From: Methanobacteriota archaeon
Lineage (GTDB): Archaea; Halobacteriota; Methanosarcinia; Methanosarcinales; Methanosarcinaceae
Direction of reading: 5' to 3'
Length of the DNA: 45,218 nucleotides
NCBI GenBank assembly: GCA_016841265.1
Contig: JAENZL010000004.1
Coordinates: forward strand, 4,790 to 50,007
In this document: positions 8,426-17,434 of the stretch, in pieces
How positions within the stretch are numbered: position 1 is the first letter of the stretch
Layout of the letters: each line of letters opens with the position of its first letter
Position numbers and translations under genes: made by a program
Notes under the pieces: generated by a model
What the model was told of the DNA's origin: nothing
Database searches by the model: none
Seen by the model: only the letters and a program-made list of their open reading frames with translations

Positions 8426-9027
8426 TTTGTTTTCCCTCCTGCCAGTAATTCTTCAAGCATTGCGCCTGCTTCTTCGACCCATTCCTTTTGCATGGATTCT
8501 TCGGATGCCACGAAGACAAAACGGTTGCCTTTGAACAGGTGGTAGCGGACTCTGAACCCTTCGGGGGTCGCCCGGATTGCAAAGTCCACAAGGTCTTCGT
8601 GCAGGGTGTGCCTGGGATCGGCCACAATCATCTTTCCGAGAAACTCGGCTTCTTCCTGGGGCTTGTCCGAGTCCACGGCAACGGTCCAGCGGTCAGGCTG
8701 CCTTATATTCGCCTTCCCGTGGCGTTCCCAGAGTTTTTTGAGAAGCTCCGGAATATATCGTTCTTTCTTGATAGAAATAACGACCTCCTGGGAAGCTCCT
8801 GTTTTTGCTTCCACGTCAGCCATATCAAGGGTTGTTACCTTCGTGCCTACGTCCCGGAGAATGATTACCATCTGGAAGAGAGAATCTTCCGGCCGCAAAA
8901 CAACCTTTATCCTCCCTATTGCAGGCCCAAGCTTGAGACTCGAGAGGTTATCCTCGATAATCTGCCTGTAAAAGGCCTTTTCCGAATCAATTGCCGATTC
9001 AACAATAAAGGTCTCAAGCGCGTTCAT
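8422..9027 (-). CDS. mmp17: methanogenesis marker protein 17
   Basis: The 201-residue product corresponds to methanogenesis marker 17, beginning MNALETFIVESAIDSEKAFY. It contains only one obvious repeated theme, alternating beta strands with charged loops, and no enzymatic motif that I can name. Members of the family are reported to pair with marker 7 in the MCR activation complex. The ATG is preceded by a strong ribosome site (ggaggagtgaggtggc) and lies six bases after the mmp15 stop; its own stop overlaps the mmp7 start. Translational coupling of 15-17-7 is therefore likely. Confidence 0.87.
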   Translation of the reverse strand: MNALETFIVESAIDSEKAFYRQIIEDNLSSLKLGPAIGRIKVVLRPEDSLFQMVIILRDVGTKVTTLDMADVEAKTGASQEVVISIKKERYIPELLKKLWERHGKANIRQPDRWTVAVDSDKPQEEAEFLGKMIVADPRHTLHEDLVDFAIRATPEGFRVRYHLFKGNRFVFVASEESMQKEWVEEAGAMLEELLAGGKTK

Positions 9028-9033
9028 GCCACC

Positions 9034-10278
9034 TCACTCCTCCACATAGCCGGAAGCTAGCAAGGCTGCCCCGACTGCTCCTATCAGGTGGGAATTTTTC
9101 GGCACAAGGACGTCGATCTTGAGAAGGTCTCCAAGGGCTTTCGGGACCCCCTCGATCAGGGACGAACCCCCGACCAGAATAAGAGGTTCTTTTACGTCCA
9201 CTTCCTGGAGCTGCTGTTCAAATATCTGCTCGACCACACTGTAACAGGCTGCGGCAGCAACATCTTCCGGGATAGCCCCCTTGGCAAGGGAGTTTACCAG
9301 GGACTGGATCCCGAAGACTATACAGTAACTGTTCATGGTTACGTTTTCCTGCACGCCTTTAACTGCAAGGGCTCCAAGTTCCGTGATGTCCACTCCCAGG
9401 CGTTTTGAGATCATCTCAAAGAAACGCCCCGAAGCTCCGGCACAGATCCCTCCCATGGTAAACATACCGGGGATCCCGTCGTCCACGGAAATCGCCTTGT
9501 TGTCCATCCCACCGATATCAATAACAGTTGCAGGACCTGTCTGGCAGTCTGCAAGATAGACCGCTCCCTTGGAGTTTACCGTGATTTCTTCCTGGATCAA
9601 CTGAGCATTGAAATGTTTTCCGATCAGGAAACGCCCATAGCCCGTGGTTCCAAGAGCCTGAATTTCCTCCCTGGGAACCCCGGCTTCTTTAAGAGCCAGG
9701 GAATACGCTTCTTCGGCACTTTCAAGGACTTTAGTAGTGGGCACCCAGCCCGACCCTATGATCTCGTTATCTCTCATGACCACGGCTTTGGTCGTGGTGG
9801 AACCCGAATCAATGCCTGCGGTCAGGCCTGTCTGGGCTTCCCTTGCCAGAAGGTGTCTTCGACGGGCAACGGTTGTCAGGGCTTCCAGCCGGGTTAGCAA
9901 GGTCCCGGCAGTGGTCCTTTCGGTGAATGAATAACTGATTACGGGGATATTCGAGTGCTTGTGGATGTACCTTCGGACCTCGTTTCGGACAATCGCCCCT
10001 TCAGCACAGCGGAAACAGGTTGTAATAAAGACCCCGTCCACATGGGTTGTGCCTTCTACAACGGCTTTTGCCCTTGCCATCATGAGCCGGAGGTCCCCAC
10101 TGGCCACCTCAAGCCCGAACTCTCTGCCTATGTTGTCCAGGCCTGCAACATCAATTTCGGGGTACACGAACTTTGCGTTTACTTCGGTGGCAGCAGCTTC
10201 AAATTCGGGCTGTACTCCGGAATATTCGGAACCACATGACACCAGCGCAATTTTGACAATTCCGGCCTCTTCACTCAT
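9034..10278 (-). CDS. mmp15: methanogenesis marker protein 15, BadF/BadG-type activase
   Basis: The 414-residue protein has an N-terminal domain (about 1-150) with the Cys-containing segments ALVSCGSEY and [10 protein letters not shown]. An ASKHA-fold ATPase domain follows: phosphate-1 motif [23 protein letters not shown] and the late [22 protein letters not shown] resembles the Cys-containing cluster loop of activators of 2-hydroxyacyl-CoA dehydratases, which use ATP to drive low-potential electron transfer through a bridging [4Fe-4S] cluster. By analogy this protein may supply activated electrons in MCR maturation; that is inference. It overlaps the mmp5 stop by four bases. Confidence 0.9.
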   Translation of the reverse strand: MSEEAGIVKIALVSCGSEYSGVQPEFEAAATEVNAKFVYPEIDVAGLDNIGREFGLEVASGDLRLMMARAKAVVEGTTHVDGVFITTCFRCAEGAIVRNEVRRYIHKHSNIPVISYSFTERTTAGTLLTRLEALTTVARRRHLLAREAQTGLTAGIDSGSTTTKAVVMRDNEIIGSGWVPTTKVLESAEEAYSLALKEAGVPREEIQALGTTGYGRFLIGKHFNAQLIQEEITVNSKGAVYLADCQTGPATVIDIGGMDNKAISVDDGIPGMFTMGGICAGASGRFFEMISKRLGVDITELGALAVKGVQENVTMNSYCIVFGIQSLVNSLAKGAIPEDVAAAACYSVVEQIFEQQLQEVDVKEPLILVGGSSLIEGVPKALGDLLKIDVLVPKNSHLIGAVGAALLASGYVEE

Positions 10279-10727
10279 TTTTCTTCCTCCCGGGGCAGTG
10301 ATTCCAGAAACGCTTTGATTTTGTACACGAACTCCGGGGCGTTTTCTTCGGAGTCAGGGTACCTGAGCTCAAGGATAGGGATGTCTTTCGATCGGACAAG
10401 GTACCTCATAAGTTCGTTTGTGCGATTGCAGCCCACACATCCGAAGTTCACGGGGGGGGCCTCAACAATTATTGCTGCTTCCGCGTCTTCGATCAGGGGA
10501 CCGATAAGGGACATCCTCCCCCTTACCCCGGCAGGGACCTCAACAGCAGCATAGCGAAGCCCGACTTTCGGGTCTTCGGGGGTGATATTGACAGGGGGCG
10601 AGTCAAGGCTTATGTTCGTAACTTTTTCGCGCACCTGGTTCATTACGGCAAGGGGCTTGTGCCCGAAGCGCTCCACCAGGTCAGCCAGGATAAGACTGTT
10701 TACAGGATAAATGAAAACTTTTGCCAA
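10275..10727 (-). CDS. mmp5: methanogenesis marker protein 5
   Basis: The product (about 150 residues) matches methanogenesis marker 5, with [20 protein letters not shown] at the N-terminus and a conserved [18 protein letters not shown] segment whose CxxC could bind metal. Its biochemical role is unknown to me. I prefer the TTG start at 10727 (MAKVFIYP) because aggtga lies six bases before it, at the end of mmp6. A GTG at 10733 is possible but would overlap that ribosome site. It is sandwiched without gaps between mmp6 and mmp15, so it is surely co-transcribed. Confidence 0.85.
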   Translation of the reverse strand: MAKVFIYPVNSLILADLVERFGHKPLAVMNQVREKVTNISLDSPPVNITPEDPKVGLRYAAVEVPAGVRGRMSLIGPLIEDAEAAIIVEAPPVNFGCVGCNRTNELMRYLVRSKDIPILELRYPDSEENAPEFVYKIKAFLESLPREEEK

Positions 10728-10733
10728 AAACAC

Positions 10734-11177
10734 TCACCTCGCAAGTTCCGCTTCAATGATCCGTTCTAACTCTGATACTTTAAGTTTGTCCTTTTTAGTC
10801 GGGCTTTCTTTCACGGGTCCTTTTGCCTCCAGTTCATCAAGGGCATCTCCTATGGCAGGGAGCATCCGCACTTCTTCCCTGAGAAAATGAAATCCGGGCC
10901 TTGGACCTCCGCCCCGGGATGCACGGCAGCGCCGCTCGTCTCCTGCGGGGAATCCTCTGTCCTTAACAAAAATATGGTTTTTATCGAGTTTCCGGATTTC
11001 TTCCGTCACCATCAGGACATCTTCGGTAGGCCCGGTCACGATCAGCCCGAAACAGGTTTCCTTTACCGTGACTGGAAACTCTGATTCGTAAATCTTCATG
11101 GCTGCATCTACAGGCAACACCTTATCCGAACTGATTACAATGACCTTTGTAATCTCTTCCTGTTTAACGTCTGTCAT
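10734..11177 (-). CDS. mmp6: methanogenesis marker protein 6
   Basis: The 147-residue product carries the family hallmark FVKDRGFPAGDERRCR (about 70-85) followed by a Gly/Arg-rich loop GGGPRPGFHF, as in methanogenesis marker 6. A single Cys (about 84) sits in the motif. The C-terminal helix is rich in Lys and Glu. Function is not established; restriction to methanogens and operon position with AtwA suggest a part in MCR assembly or activation. The gene begins 367 bases downstream of mmp3, after a repeat-filled spacer, so it may depend on read-through or a promoter in the spacer. Confidence 0.87.
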   Translation of the reverse strand: MTDVKQEEITKVIVISSDKVLPVDAAMKIYESEFPVTVKETCFGLIVTGPTEDVLMVTEEIRKLDKNHIFVKDRGFPAGDERRCRASRGGGPRPGFHFLREEVRMLPAIGDALDELEAKGPVKESPTKKDKLKVSELERIIEAELAR

Positions 11178-11544
11178 TTTCCGTCTCTCCTAAGCTTGCG
11201 GGAGACTTTACCTGCGGTGAAATCCACCTGTGATAAAATTCACGCGCGTGAACCTACTCGCAGATATTGTATTCACATAACTAAATTGATAAACGGGTTT
11301 ATTTACGCATAGAAACAATTAATGGATTTTATTTGCGTATAAAACCACTTAATGATGATTATTTACGCATAGAACCACTTAATGGATTTTATTTGTGTAT
11401 AAAACCACTTAATTATGATTATTTACGCATAGAACCACTTAATGGATTTTATTTGTGTATAAAACCACTTAATGATGATTATTTATATATAGATCCACAC
11501 TTTGATGAGCGTTAACTTACGTATAGCTTCACTTACGTATAGCT
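11178..11544. other. repeat-filled spacer inside the mmp operon
   Basis: This is the only long gap inside the otherwise tight mmp cluster. Most of it is the 60-bp repeat array (11301-11490), with the 16-bp repeats at its upper end and a short AT-rich leader before mmp6 at the lower end. No gene is present. Confidence 0.7.
11301..11490. repeat. 60-bp composite tandem repeat (30-bp half units)
   Basis: Three near-exact 60-base units begin at 11301, 11361 and 11421, with a decayed fourth. Each unit consists of two related 30-base halves sharing atttacgcatagaaccactt or atttgtgtataaaaccactt at their start, giving about six and a half half-units. The later units are more alike than the first, which suggests stepwise expansion. 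Short open frames across it are an artefact of the periodicity. Confidence 0.92.
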
Positions 11545-11572
11545 TCACTTACGTATAGCTTCACTTACGTAT
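11515..11572. repeat. 16-bp tandem repeat overlapping the 3' end of mmp3
   Basis: The unit acttacgtatagcttc occurs three times and then partially (to 11572). The mmp3 stop codon lies inside the second unit, and the partial unit reaches into the last codons of the gene. Confidence 0.9.
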
Positions 11573-13143
11573 ATTACATCTCCTTCCTTGATGCCCTTCA
11601 GTTTCTCAGGATCAATAACCCGGCCAATGATATTTGTTGAGGAGAACTTTTCCCCGGTAGGGCCGAAAAGGTCATCATCCACAAGTTTTACCCCGATGTT
11701 TCCCATCCTCTTTGCCGATTGATTTGTGATCCCGAATTCTCCGGCAAGGACTTTGTCCCTGGGGCTGTTTTCGGGCAGGATCTCTTTATACTTAATGGCT
11801 TCTACCTTCTCGGCCCTGAAAAGGTAGGTATTTTCATAGACCATGCTAACAAGTAACTGCCCTACGGTTTTTGTCTTGAGTTCCAGGGAATGGCGGAAAA
11901 AGTCCACTGATTTGGGAGCCTTTTCAGGGTAGAGTTCCACTTTTACGAGTTTTGACCCGGGCACAGCAAAAGCCGTAACCTTGGCTTCCCCCAGGATCTC
12001 AAGAGTGGTCGCAGGTTCCTGCTTCACAATAACCGCGTCTTCTTCTATACACCCTTCTTTAACCAGTTCGACCCCTATGGACGAAAGTACGGGTTCTACT
12101 TCTTCAAAACGGTGACCCAGAAGGACAAGCTGAGGCGGAAGGCACTCTACCGCAAGTTCCTGTCCGTTCTCGGCAAGTTTCACGAGTTCCAGCCCCTTCG
12201 TCACATGCCCTACGACAGAATGTACAAGGCTGGAAGGCCTGTCCTCTCTTGATATGTAGACCTTACCTGTCCCATATCCTGTAGTCCGGACCGAAACGGC
12301 GCCTTCTGTCCGCGGTTCAAAGTTTTCGTAAGGAGCAACTTCTTCCCGAAGGGAATTATCCGAAATAAAAGAACTGGCCACATAGTCAACTTTTAAAACC
12401 CCTTCCCGGACCAGGGCGTAGAAATGCTCCGCACCCAGGGGGGCGTTTCTGGAAAGCTCAACCTCAAAATAAGTGAATATGCTTGCCCCATCTTCAAGAA
12501 GAGTTGAAAGGTCGTCAGTGCAGATTTTGTCTGCAAGTTGTTCCCATTCGATTATCGGTTCTATGTTCAGAATAGAGTCATCTTTTGAAAGCCGATTTAA
12601 TAAGTTTTTTCCACTTATGACTTTTGCAAAAATCCCCTCATCAGGAGTTCCATATTCTGCAGCATGTCTGTTTCTGGAAATGATCAGGTGCGTGTTTCCC
12701 GGATCGAATCCACCGGCTCCGAACACAACATCGAAAGCTTCAAAACTTTTGAGCCCGCGTTTGGGCTTCAATTCGGTTTCAAAAGGTCCGAAAGCCAGAG
12801 CGTCCGGACCTGCCCAATGGACGTTTTTCCCTTCATATTCTTTGAAGTTTTCAGCCCATGATTTACAAGAAGGAGAATCGGAATCTTCAAGTTCGATCCT
12901 GAATTTCCCTTTCGTTGTGTTTATAGCGTATTCAGTGATGACTTCCGATTTCCTTTCAGCGGTCATTTTCAAAATTCCGATCGCTGTACCGGCTCTATAG
13001 GGAGCATTGGAAACTTTCAGGGCATCTCCAAGGGTAGAGCCTTCAGGCAACTCAAATTGCTGCCCGTTCACCTCTACGCTAATCTTTTTACTCGTAATCC
13101 AGCACCTCATCTTAGTATTTACCATACTAAGAGGGGAAACCAC
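11545..13143 (-). CDS. mmp3: methanogenesis marker protein 3
   Basis: This long product (up to 532 residues) corresponds to methanogenesis marker 3. Near the N-terminus, ISVEVNGQQFELPEGSTLGDAL looks like a ubiquitin/ThiS-type beta-grasp segment. The central part contains GTPDEGIFAKVISGKN and VVGHVTKGLELVKLA, reminiscent of cyclophilin-like domains. The family is reported to be part of the MCR activation complex with AtwA. It begins right after atwA. The start is uncertain: GTG at 13143 is the longest, in-frame ATGs lie at 13125 and 13110, and none has a convincing ribosome site; one (gaggtg) lies further in, with only ATT near it. The C-terminal codons lie in a 16-bp repeat array. Confidence 0.88.
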   Translation of the reverse strand: MVSPLSMVNTKMRCWITSKKISVEVNGQQFELPEGSTLGDALKVSNAPYRAGTAIGILKMTAERKSEVITEYAINTTKGKFRIELEDSDSPSCKSWAENFKEYEGKNVHWAGPDALAFGPFETELKPKRGLKSFEAFDVVFGAGGFDPGNTHLIISRNRHAAEYGTPDEGIFAKVISGKNLLNRLSKDDSILNIEPIIEWEQLADKICTDDLSTLLEDGASIFTYFEVELSRNAPLGAEHFYALVREGVLKVDYVASSFISDNSLREEVAPYENFEPRTEGAVSVRTTGYGTGKVYISREDRPSSLVHSVVGHVTKGLELVKLAENGQELAVECLPPQLVLLGHRFEEVEPVLSSIGVELVKEGCIEEDAVIVKQEPATTLEILGEAKVTAFAVPGSKLVKVELYPEKAPKSVDFFRHSLELKTKTVGQLLVSMVYENTYLFRAEKVEAIKYKEILPENSPRDKVLAGEFGITNQSAKRMGNIGVKLVDDDLFGPTGEKFSSTNIIGRVIDPEKLKGIKEGDVIYVSEAIRK

Positions 13144-13145
13144 AT

Positions 13146-14759
13146 TTATAATTCTTCTGCAGCCTTGAGCTTTTCTTCATCCGTAAGTTGAGAAAGTACG
13201 GAATTAGGCACTCCGAGGTCCACGATATTTCCATCGCGCATAAGGGCGACCCGGTCGCAGATTTCATTTACAAAATCCATGTCGTGGGAAACGACGACAA
13301 AAGTCTCTCCGACTTCATCTCTGGCTTTGAGGATTGAGTTTGTGACCGCAACCTTTGTAATCGGGTCCATTGTCCCGGTAGGCTCATCCATGATCACGAT
13401 TCTCGGTTCCTTGATAAGAACCTGAGCAAGTGCAATCCTGTGCCGCTCCCCTTCGCTCAGTTCATCAGTCATCTTGGTTAAAACGGCTTTTGCCTTGTCT
13501 TCATCGAATCCTGCAGCCTTAAGGGTCATAACCGCTTTTCTTACCCCGAGTTCGAAGGGCAGGTCCAGGCTGATAGACTCAGTCAGGTTGTCGACGACGG
13601 AGCTGTGGGTGTAGAGCCCGTATTCCTGGTGCAGGAAGCCCATGTACTTTGTTGCCCTGCCTTTGTTGTCCACGCCCAGCTTGGTCATGTCCACCCATTC
13701 ATCCCCTACACGGACTTCCACTTCTCCTTCGGTGGGGGGTAAAATTCCCATAAGGATCTTGGAGGTGGTTGTCTTGCCTGCCCCGCTAACTCCGACAAGC
13801 CCGAAGATTTCGCCTTCTTTTACGTCAAAGGAGATTTTGTCCACTGCCCTGACAACTCCGCGGTCCACCGAGATGTAGCGCTTTGCGAGGTCTCTTACAC
13901 GGATGATGGGTTCGCCTACTATGGCACTCTTTTCCTGCCTGACAAGGGATGCGCTCTGCATGAAGGTTGCAGAGACTTCAATGGGATCCCCCGTCATGGT
14001 AACCTCTCCATTATCGAGCAGGATCGCTTTATCTGCCAGCTGTTCGATAACTTCGGGCCAGTGGGAAGTCAGTACCATGCTCATATTATAAGTTTCAACG
14101 GCCCGGATGACGGCTTCATGAACCAGTTTTGCGGTCAGGGGGTCAAGGGTCCCTGTAGGTTCGTCTGCCAGCAGGATCAGGGGATTTCTAACAAGCTGCC
14201 TTGCAAGCACTACTCTCTGCTTTTCGCCTCCGGAAAGTTCCCTTGCCACATGCATCATGCGGTGGCTCAGGTTGACCTCTTCCAGGAGTTCAACTGCCTT
14301 TATTATGGCATCATCACCCTGGTACCCGATTTCATTCAGGGAGTTCATGACATTTACAAGAACCCTTTCGTCCCCGTAGAGGGCAAAGGTTCTCTGGAGC
14401 ATAATCGCAATCTTTTTTGCAATATCTTTCCTTAGAGGGTCGTAGAGAGAAAGTTTTACAAAATCCGCTTCAAAAGCCAGGAGTTCCTCGCTGCAGACCG
14501 GGCATTTATGACCTACCTTGCTGGGGCGTTCGATATACCCGCACTTTTCACAGCGGGCAAGGTGGTAGACCACTTCACCGGAAATATTTTCAAACGATTC
14601 GGTTCCACGTAACACGTGCATGAGGATGGTTTTTCCGGATCCGCTTCTCCCCAGAATTCCGACGACTTCTCCTTCATCGATGGTTAGACTTACGTTTTTC
14701 AGGGCCTTGACGCCGTCGAAATCTACGGTCAGGTTTTTGACTTCAATAAATACTGGCAT
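13146..14759 (-). CDS. atwA: methyl-coenzyme M reductase activation ATPase, component A2
   Basis: The 537-residue protein has two ABC ATPase domains and no membrane segments. Domain 1 shows Walker A GRSGSGKT (37-44), signature LSGGEKQRV and Walker B LLADEPTGTLDP. Domain 2 shows GVSGAGKTT, LSEGERHRI and IVIMDEPTGTMDP. Between Walker A and the Q-loop of domain 1 is a Cys4 insert (C70, C73, C86, C89), a probable zinc ribbon. This is component A2, whose ATP hydrolysis drives reduction of the Ni in F430 of MCR to the active state. ATG at 14759 is chosen because ggagg lies seven bases upstream; the longer frame to 14834 lacks family similarity. It heads the mmp operon. Confidence 0.95.
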   Translation of the reverse strand: MPVFIEVKNLTVDFDGVKALKNVSLTIDEGEVVGILGRSGSGKTILMHVLRGTESFENISGEVVYHLARCEKCGYIERPSKVGHKCPVCSEELLAFEADFVKLSLYDPLRKDIAKKIAIMLQRTFALYGDERVLVNVMNSLNEIGYQGDDAIIKAVELLEEVNLSHRMMHVARELSGGEKQRVVLARQLVRNPLILLADEPTGTLDPLTAKLVHEAVIRAVETYNMSMVLTSHWPEVIEQLADKAILLDNGEVTMTGDPIEVSATFMQSASLVRQEKSAIVGEPIIRVRDLAKRYISVDRGVVRAVDKISFDVKEGEIFGLVGVSGAGKTTTSKILMGILPPTEGEVEVRVGDEWVDMTKLGVDNKGRATKYMGFLHQEYGLYTHSSVVDNLTESISLDLPFELGVRKAVMTLKAAGFDEDKAKAVLTKMTDELSEGERHRIALAQVLIKEPRIVIMDEPTGTMDPITKVAVTNSILKARDEVGETFVVVSHDMDFVNEICDRVALMRDGNIVDLGVPNSVLSQLTDEEKLKAAEEL

Positions 14760-14868
14760 GAATTTTCCTCCGTGAATTATGAGCTGGAAATAACTTTTAA
14801 AGGTGGATATTACCGCCTGTCGGTCACGTACCACAGAATATGAATGGGAATTACTCTGATGGGACCGG

Positions 14869-14880
14869 TATATTAACTAA
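14869..14880 (-). promoter_or_regulatory. possible TATA box for the atwA-mmp operon
   Basis: On the minus strand the sequence reads roughly TAGTTAATATAC, an AT-rich TATA-like element about 110 bases before the atwA start codon, within the 250-base gap after the HAD gene. It is weak and could be chance in AT-rich sequence. Confidence 0.3.
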
Positions 14881-15010
14881 ACAATTAATTTCACACATTT
14901 GGGCAACAACTAAATAAGATTGAACATTACATAAACATAACGCATTATTTACTCACTGTTAACTCCCGAAATCAAGAGCATAAGCCTGATTTGCCTGTAT
15001 CCGTCTCCTT

Positions 15011-15811
15011 TTACAGTCCCTGTACCACATCCACAACTTTTATAATGTTGTCAAGCACAAGATCAGCTGCTTCCTTGAGTTTTTCAGGCCTTTTGTCACC
15101 CTGTTGGACCGTCATGATACCTACGTCTGCTGCCCTCAGGGCAAGAATGTCGTTGATGCCGTCCCCTACCATGACCACCTTTTCATATTTGATTTTTAGC
15201 TTACGTACGACTTCTTCCTTCATACTGGTGGTTGCAAGGGCAAAGACCCTTTCGGGGGGAATTCCTATGTATTCTGCTAGCTGAGAGAGGGTCCGCATGC
15301 TGTCCCCTGATGCGATATAAGTGTCTACGTCCATTTTCTGGAGGGTCCGGACGGTCTCCAGGGTGGTATCAAAGACCTGCCCACCCGTACTGAGCACATA
15401 GGGCACGTCCCGGGCCTCCGAGTCTACGATCAGCCCTGCGGCCAGGTAAAAGATGTTCGGACAGCGGGCAGAAACCGCGTGAATAACTTCATGGACGTCC
15501 CCCATCCGGAGTTGCGTTCCTTTTATGATCTCACAGGCAGTTTCCGGGGACAATTCTCCCTTTGAGCAACTAATCCCTATCGGAACCCTGTACTCTTCTA
15601 TGAACTCAAAAAGGAACATGTCTTCCCTGGACCTGAGTATTGTTTCGTTTTCGGTATTCAGGACAACGAGCCCACACCCGTTCTTCTTTGCGACAATTGC
15701 GGTGCTCTCTATGTTTTCAAGAATACGTCCCGTGACAGCTTCTTTTGCAACCCTGTACATGTGGAGAAGGGTCCCGGCACTGTCGAAGACCACGGCGATT
15801 CTTTTGGCCAT
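15011..15811 (-). CDS. HAD-superfamily soluble P-type ATPase-like phosphatase
   Basis: The 266-residue protein (from MAKRIAVVFDS) is a haloacid dehalogenase-like protein. Motif I is FDSAGT, closer to the DKTGT of P-type ATPases than to the DxDGT of typical phosphatases; motif II is ASGD and motif III GDGINDILALRAADVG. It lacks membrane segments, so it resembles the free phosphorylation domain of a heavy-metal ATPase. The substrate is unknown. I chose the ATG at 15811 because it precedes the first motif by nine residues, as usual; the upstream extension to 15880 looks non-coding. The gene lies between the presenilin-type protease and atwA on the same strand, 250 bases before atwA. Confidence 0.85.
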   Translation of the reverse strand: MAKRIAVVFDSAGTLLHMYRVAKEAVTGRILENIESTAIVAKKNGCGLVVLNTENETILRSREDMFLFEFIEEYRVPIGISCSKGELSPETACEIIKGTQLRMGDVHEVIHAVSARCPNIFYLAAGLIVDSEARDVPYVLSTGGQVFDTTLETVRTLQKMDVDTYIASGDSMRTLSQLAEYIGIPPERVFALATTSMKEEVVRKLKIKYEKVVMVGDGINDILALRAADVGIMTVQQGDKRPEKLKEAADLVLDNIIKVVDVVQGL

Positions 15812-15963
15812 AGGAAAGGATAAACCTGTAAAATAAAAAAATCTTTGTGATAACGGAGAAGACAGCAGGAGAAAAATCATAAAAAGAAATTAAATGATGA
15901 GGGTGAAAGTTACATTTCGACATTCACCCAAAAACATCACAAAGCAACATCACAAAGCAACAT

Positions 15964-16860
15964 TCACATTATTGCTGCCCCTGAAACGAAAACTCCCGCG
16001 AAAAAGCCAAGAATAGCCCCGCTGTTCAGGAAAGGAAGCCCGGCCTGGGGTTTACCCTTCATGACAAGGGCGTAGAGGACGAAGTATCCAGCAAGGGTTC
16101 CAAGCATGGCTCCCAGTACCGGATAGGTTGTTGGCCCGCCGTTTTCCATAAAGATACTTGCCGAGACCACCAGCAGGGTAGGCATGACAGCGTCCCCGAG
16201 CCCCATGAAAAAGGCTTCCCTCTTTTCCCCTTCCGCAAAGTTTTCTTTCCGAAAAGAGTAACCGCGCTGTTTGGGGATTACGAAAAGGATTGGAAGTTTC
16301 AGGTCCATTACCCCTTCGGCGAGGGTGACCATATGCTTTGTCTTGTAGACGGAGAGGGCATCATAAATTGCAAGGAGCAGGAGGAGAACGACTACCGGGA
16401 TAACTGACATGGAAATCCCTAGAAGGGCACTGACTCCGCTAGCGATGCAAATTCCCACAATGTCAATAACATACCATTCAGGATATTTGTAAAGCAACAC
16501 TGTCAGCCCTACAGATAGCAGGGTTGAGACCAAAACTTCAAGTCCTTCAAGTGAGGGGAAGAGGGTCAGCAGAGCGAAGAATACATAATAGAGGGTGCTG
16601 AGAACCGCAAAGTATATAAATAAGCTGATGAGCCACTTCATATTATTTTTTAGTGCGATCAGGACAAGCACGGTGAAGGCCAGGATTAGCCCGATGTAGT
16701 AGATAGAATGAGATACCTGTGTAGGGTCCTCAAATGCCTGCATTTCATTAATTTCCATGGGTGTTGCCATGAAAAGCGCCAGGACCTGTACTAAAAGGAT
16801 CAGCCCTGCCATGATAATCATTGGAAAATATGCCGTTAGTGATTGCTTACTGGAAGTCAA
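15964..16860 (-). CDS. presenilin / signal peptide peptidase family intramembrane protease
   Basis: The 298-residue protein is almost entirely hydrophobic, with about nine membrane segments. The two catalytic Asp are evident in IYDAL (D167) and GLGDAV (D223), and the third family motif, PAL-like GLPFLN (274-279), follows. This is the archaeal presenilin homologue (aspartic intramembrane protease, peptidase family A22), which cuts membrane-spanning helices of released signal peptides or substrates. A hydrophilic stretch (about 196-217) between the two Asp fits the cytosolic loop of the family. It is upstream of the HAD gene on the same strand with a gap of about 150 bases. No substrate is suggested by the context. 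Confidence 0.9.
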   Translation of the reverse strand: MTSSKQSLTAYFPMIIMAGLILLVQVLALFMATPMEINEMQAFEDPTQVSHSIYYIGLILAFTVLVLIALKNNMKWLISLFIYFAVLSTLYYVFFALLTLFPSLEGLEVLVSTLLSVGLTVLLYKYPEWYVIDIVGICIASGVSALLGISMSVIPVVVLLLLLAIYDALSVYKTKHMVTLAEGVMDLKLPILFVIPKQRGYSFRKENFAEGEKREAFFMGLGDAVMPTLLVVSASIFMENGGPTTYPVLGAMLGTLAGYFVLYALVMKGKPQAGLPFLNSGAILGFFAGVFVSGAAIM

Positions 16861-17434
16861 GTACCTGTGCTCCTGTGCTCCTTAATTCTTGACACTATGC
16901 CTTTATTGTTCCTTTATAAATTTACTGTATTTTGGACAGATTATTTTAGACAGTTGACCGATAGGTTCACGATCTGATCGGCGGAATGGAGAAGTTTCTC
17001 TGAAAAATGATTATGTATCAGGCATTCCAACCTCTGTAAATGGAGTTTCACCCTAAATCTTCTTGTTAAGATGTGCCGTAACGTATATTTACCTATGCTA
17101 CCAGTGAAAGTGCACAGGAGATAACGTTTTTAAAAAGGCACCCATCTTGTGGTCCAACTTTGAAAAATACCCACGAATCTTTCGAGATATTACAGCACTG
17201 GCACGATTATTAGACATCATACGGGAAAGAGGTAGAAGTTGGGAAAGGAAACATAAATAATTTGTGCAAAAAAATAAATAGCATATCTGTGTAAAAAATA
17301 GAAAAAAATAGAAAAACCGCGAAATATTTCAGCGAAAGTGTTCTCCGCCAAAAAATTTCAGGATATAGGAAATATATTCACGGAAATCGCGGCAGTGCAG
17401 AGAATTTCCATAACGAGTATGTTAGAGGTATACA
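16861..17434. other. intergenic region between divergent genes
   Basis: This AT-rich region separates the minus-strand presenilin gene and the plus-strand membrane protein gene. Apart from a repeated atagaaaaa motif near 17298-17316 I see nothing recognisable in it. Confidence 0.4.

Noticed and set aside
11333-11515. Plus-strand open frame with PLN-type repeats
   Set aside because: It arises from the 60-bp array; the peptide repeats follow the DNA repeat and there is no start signal.
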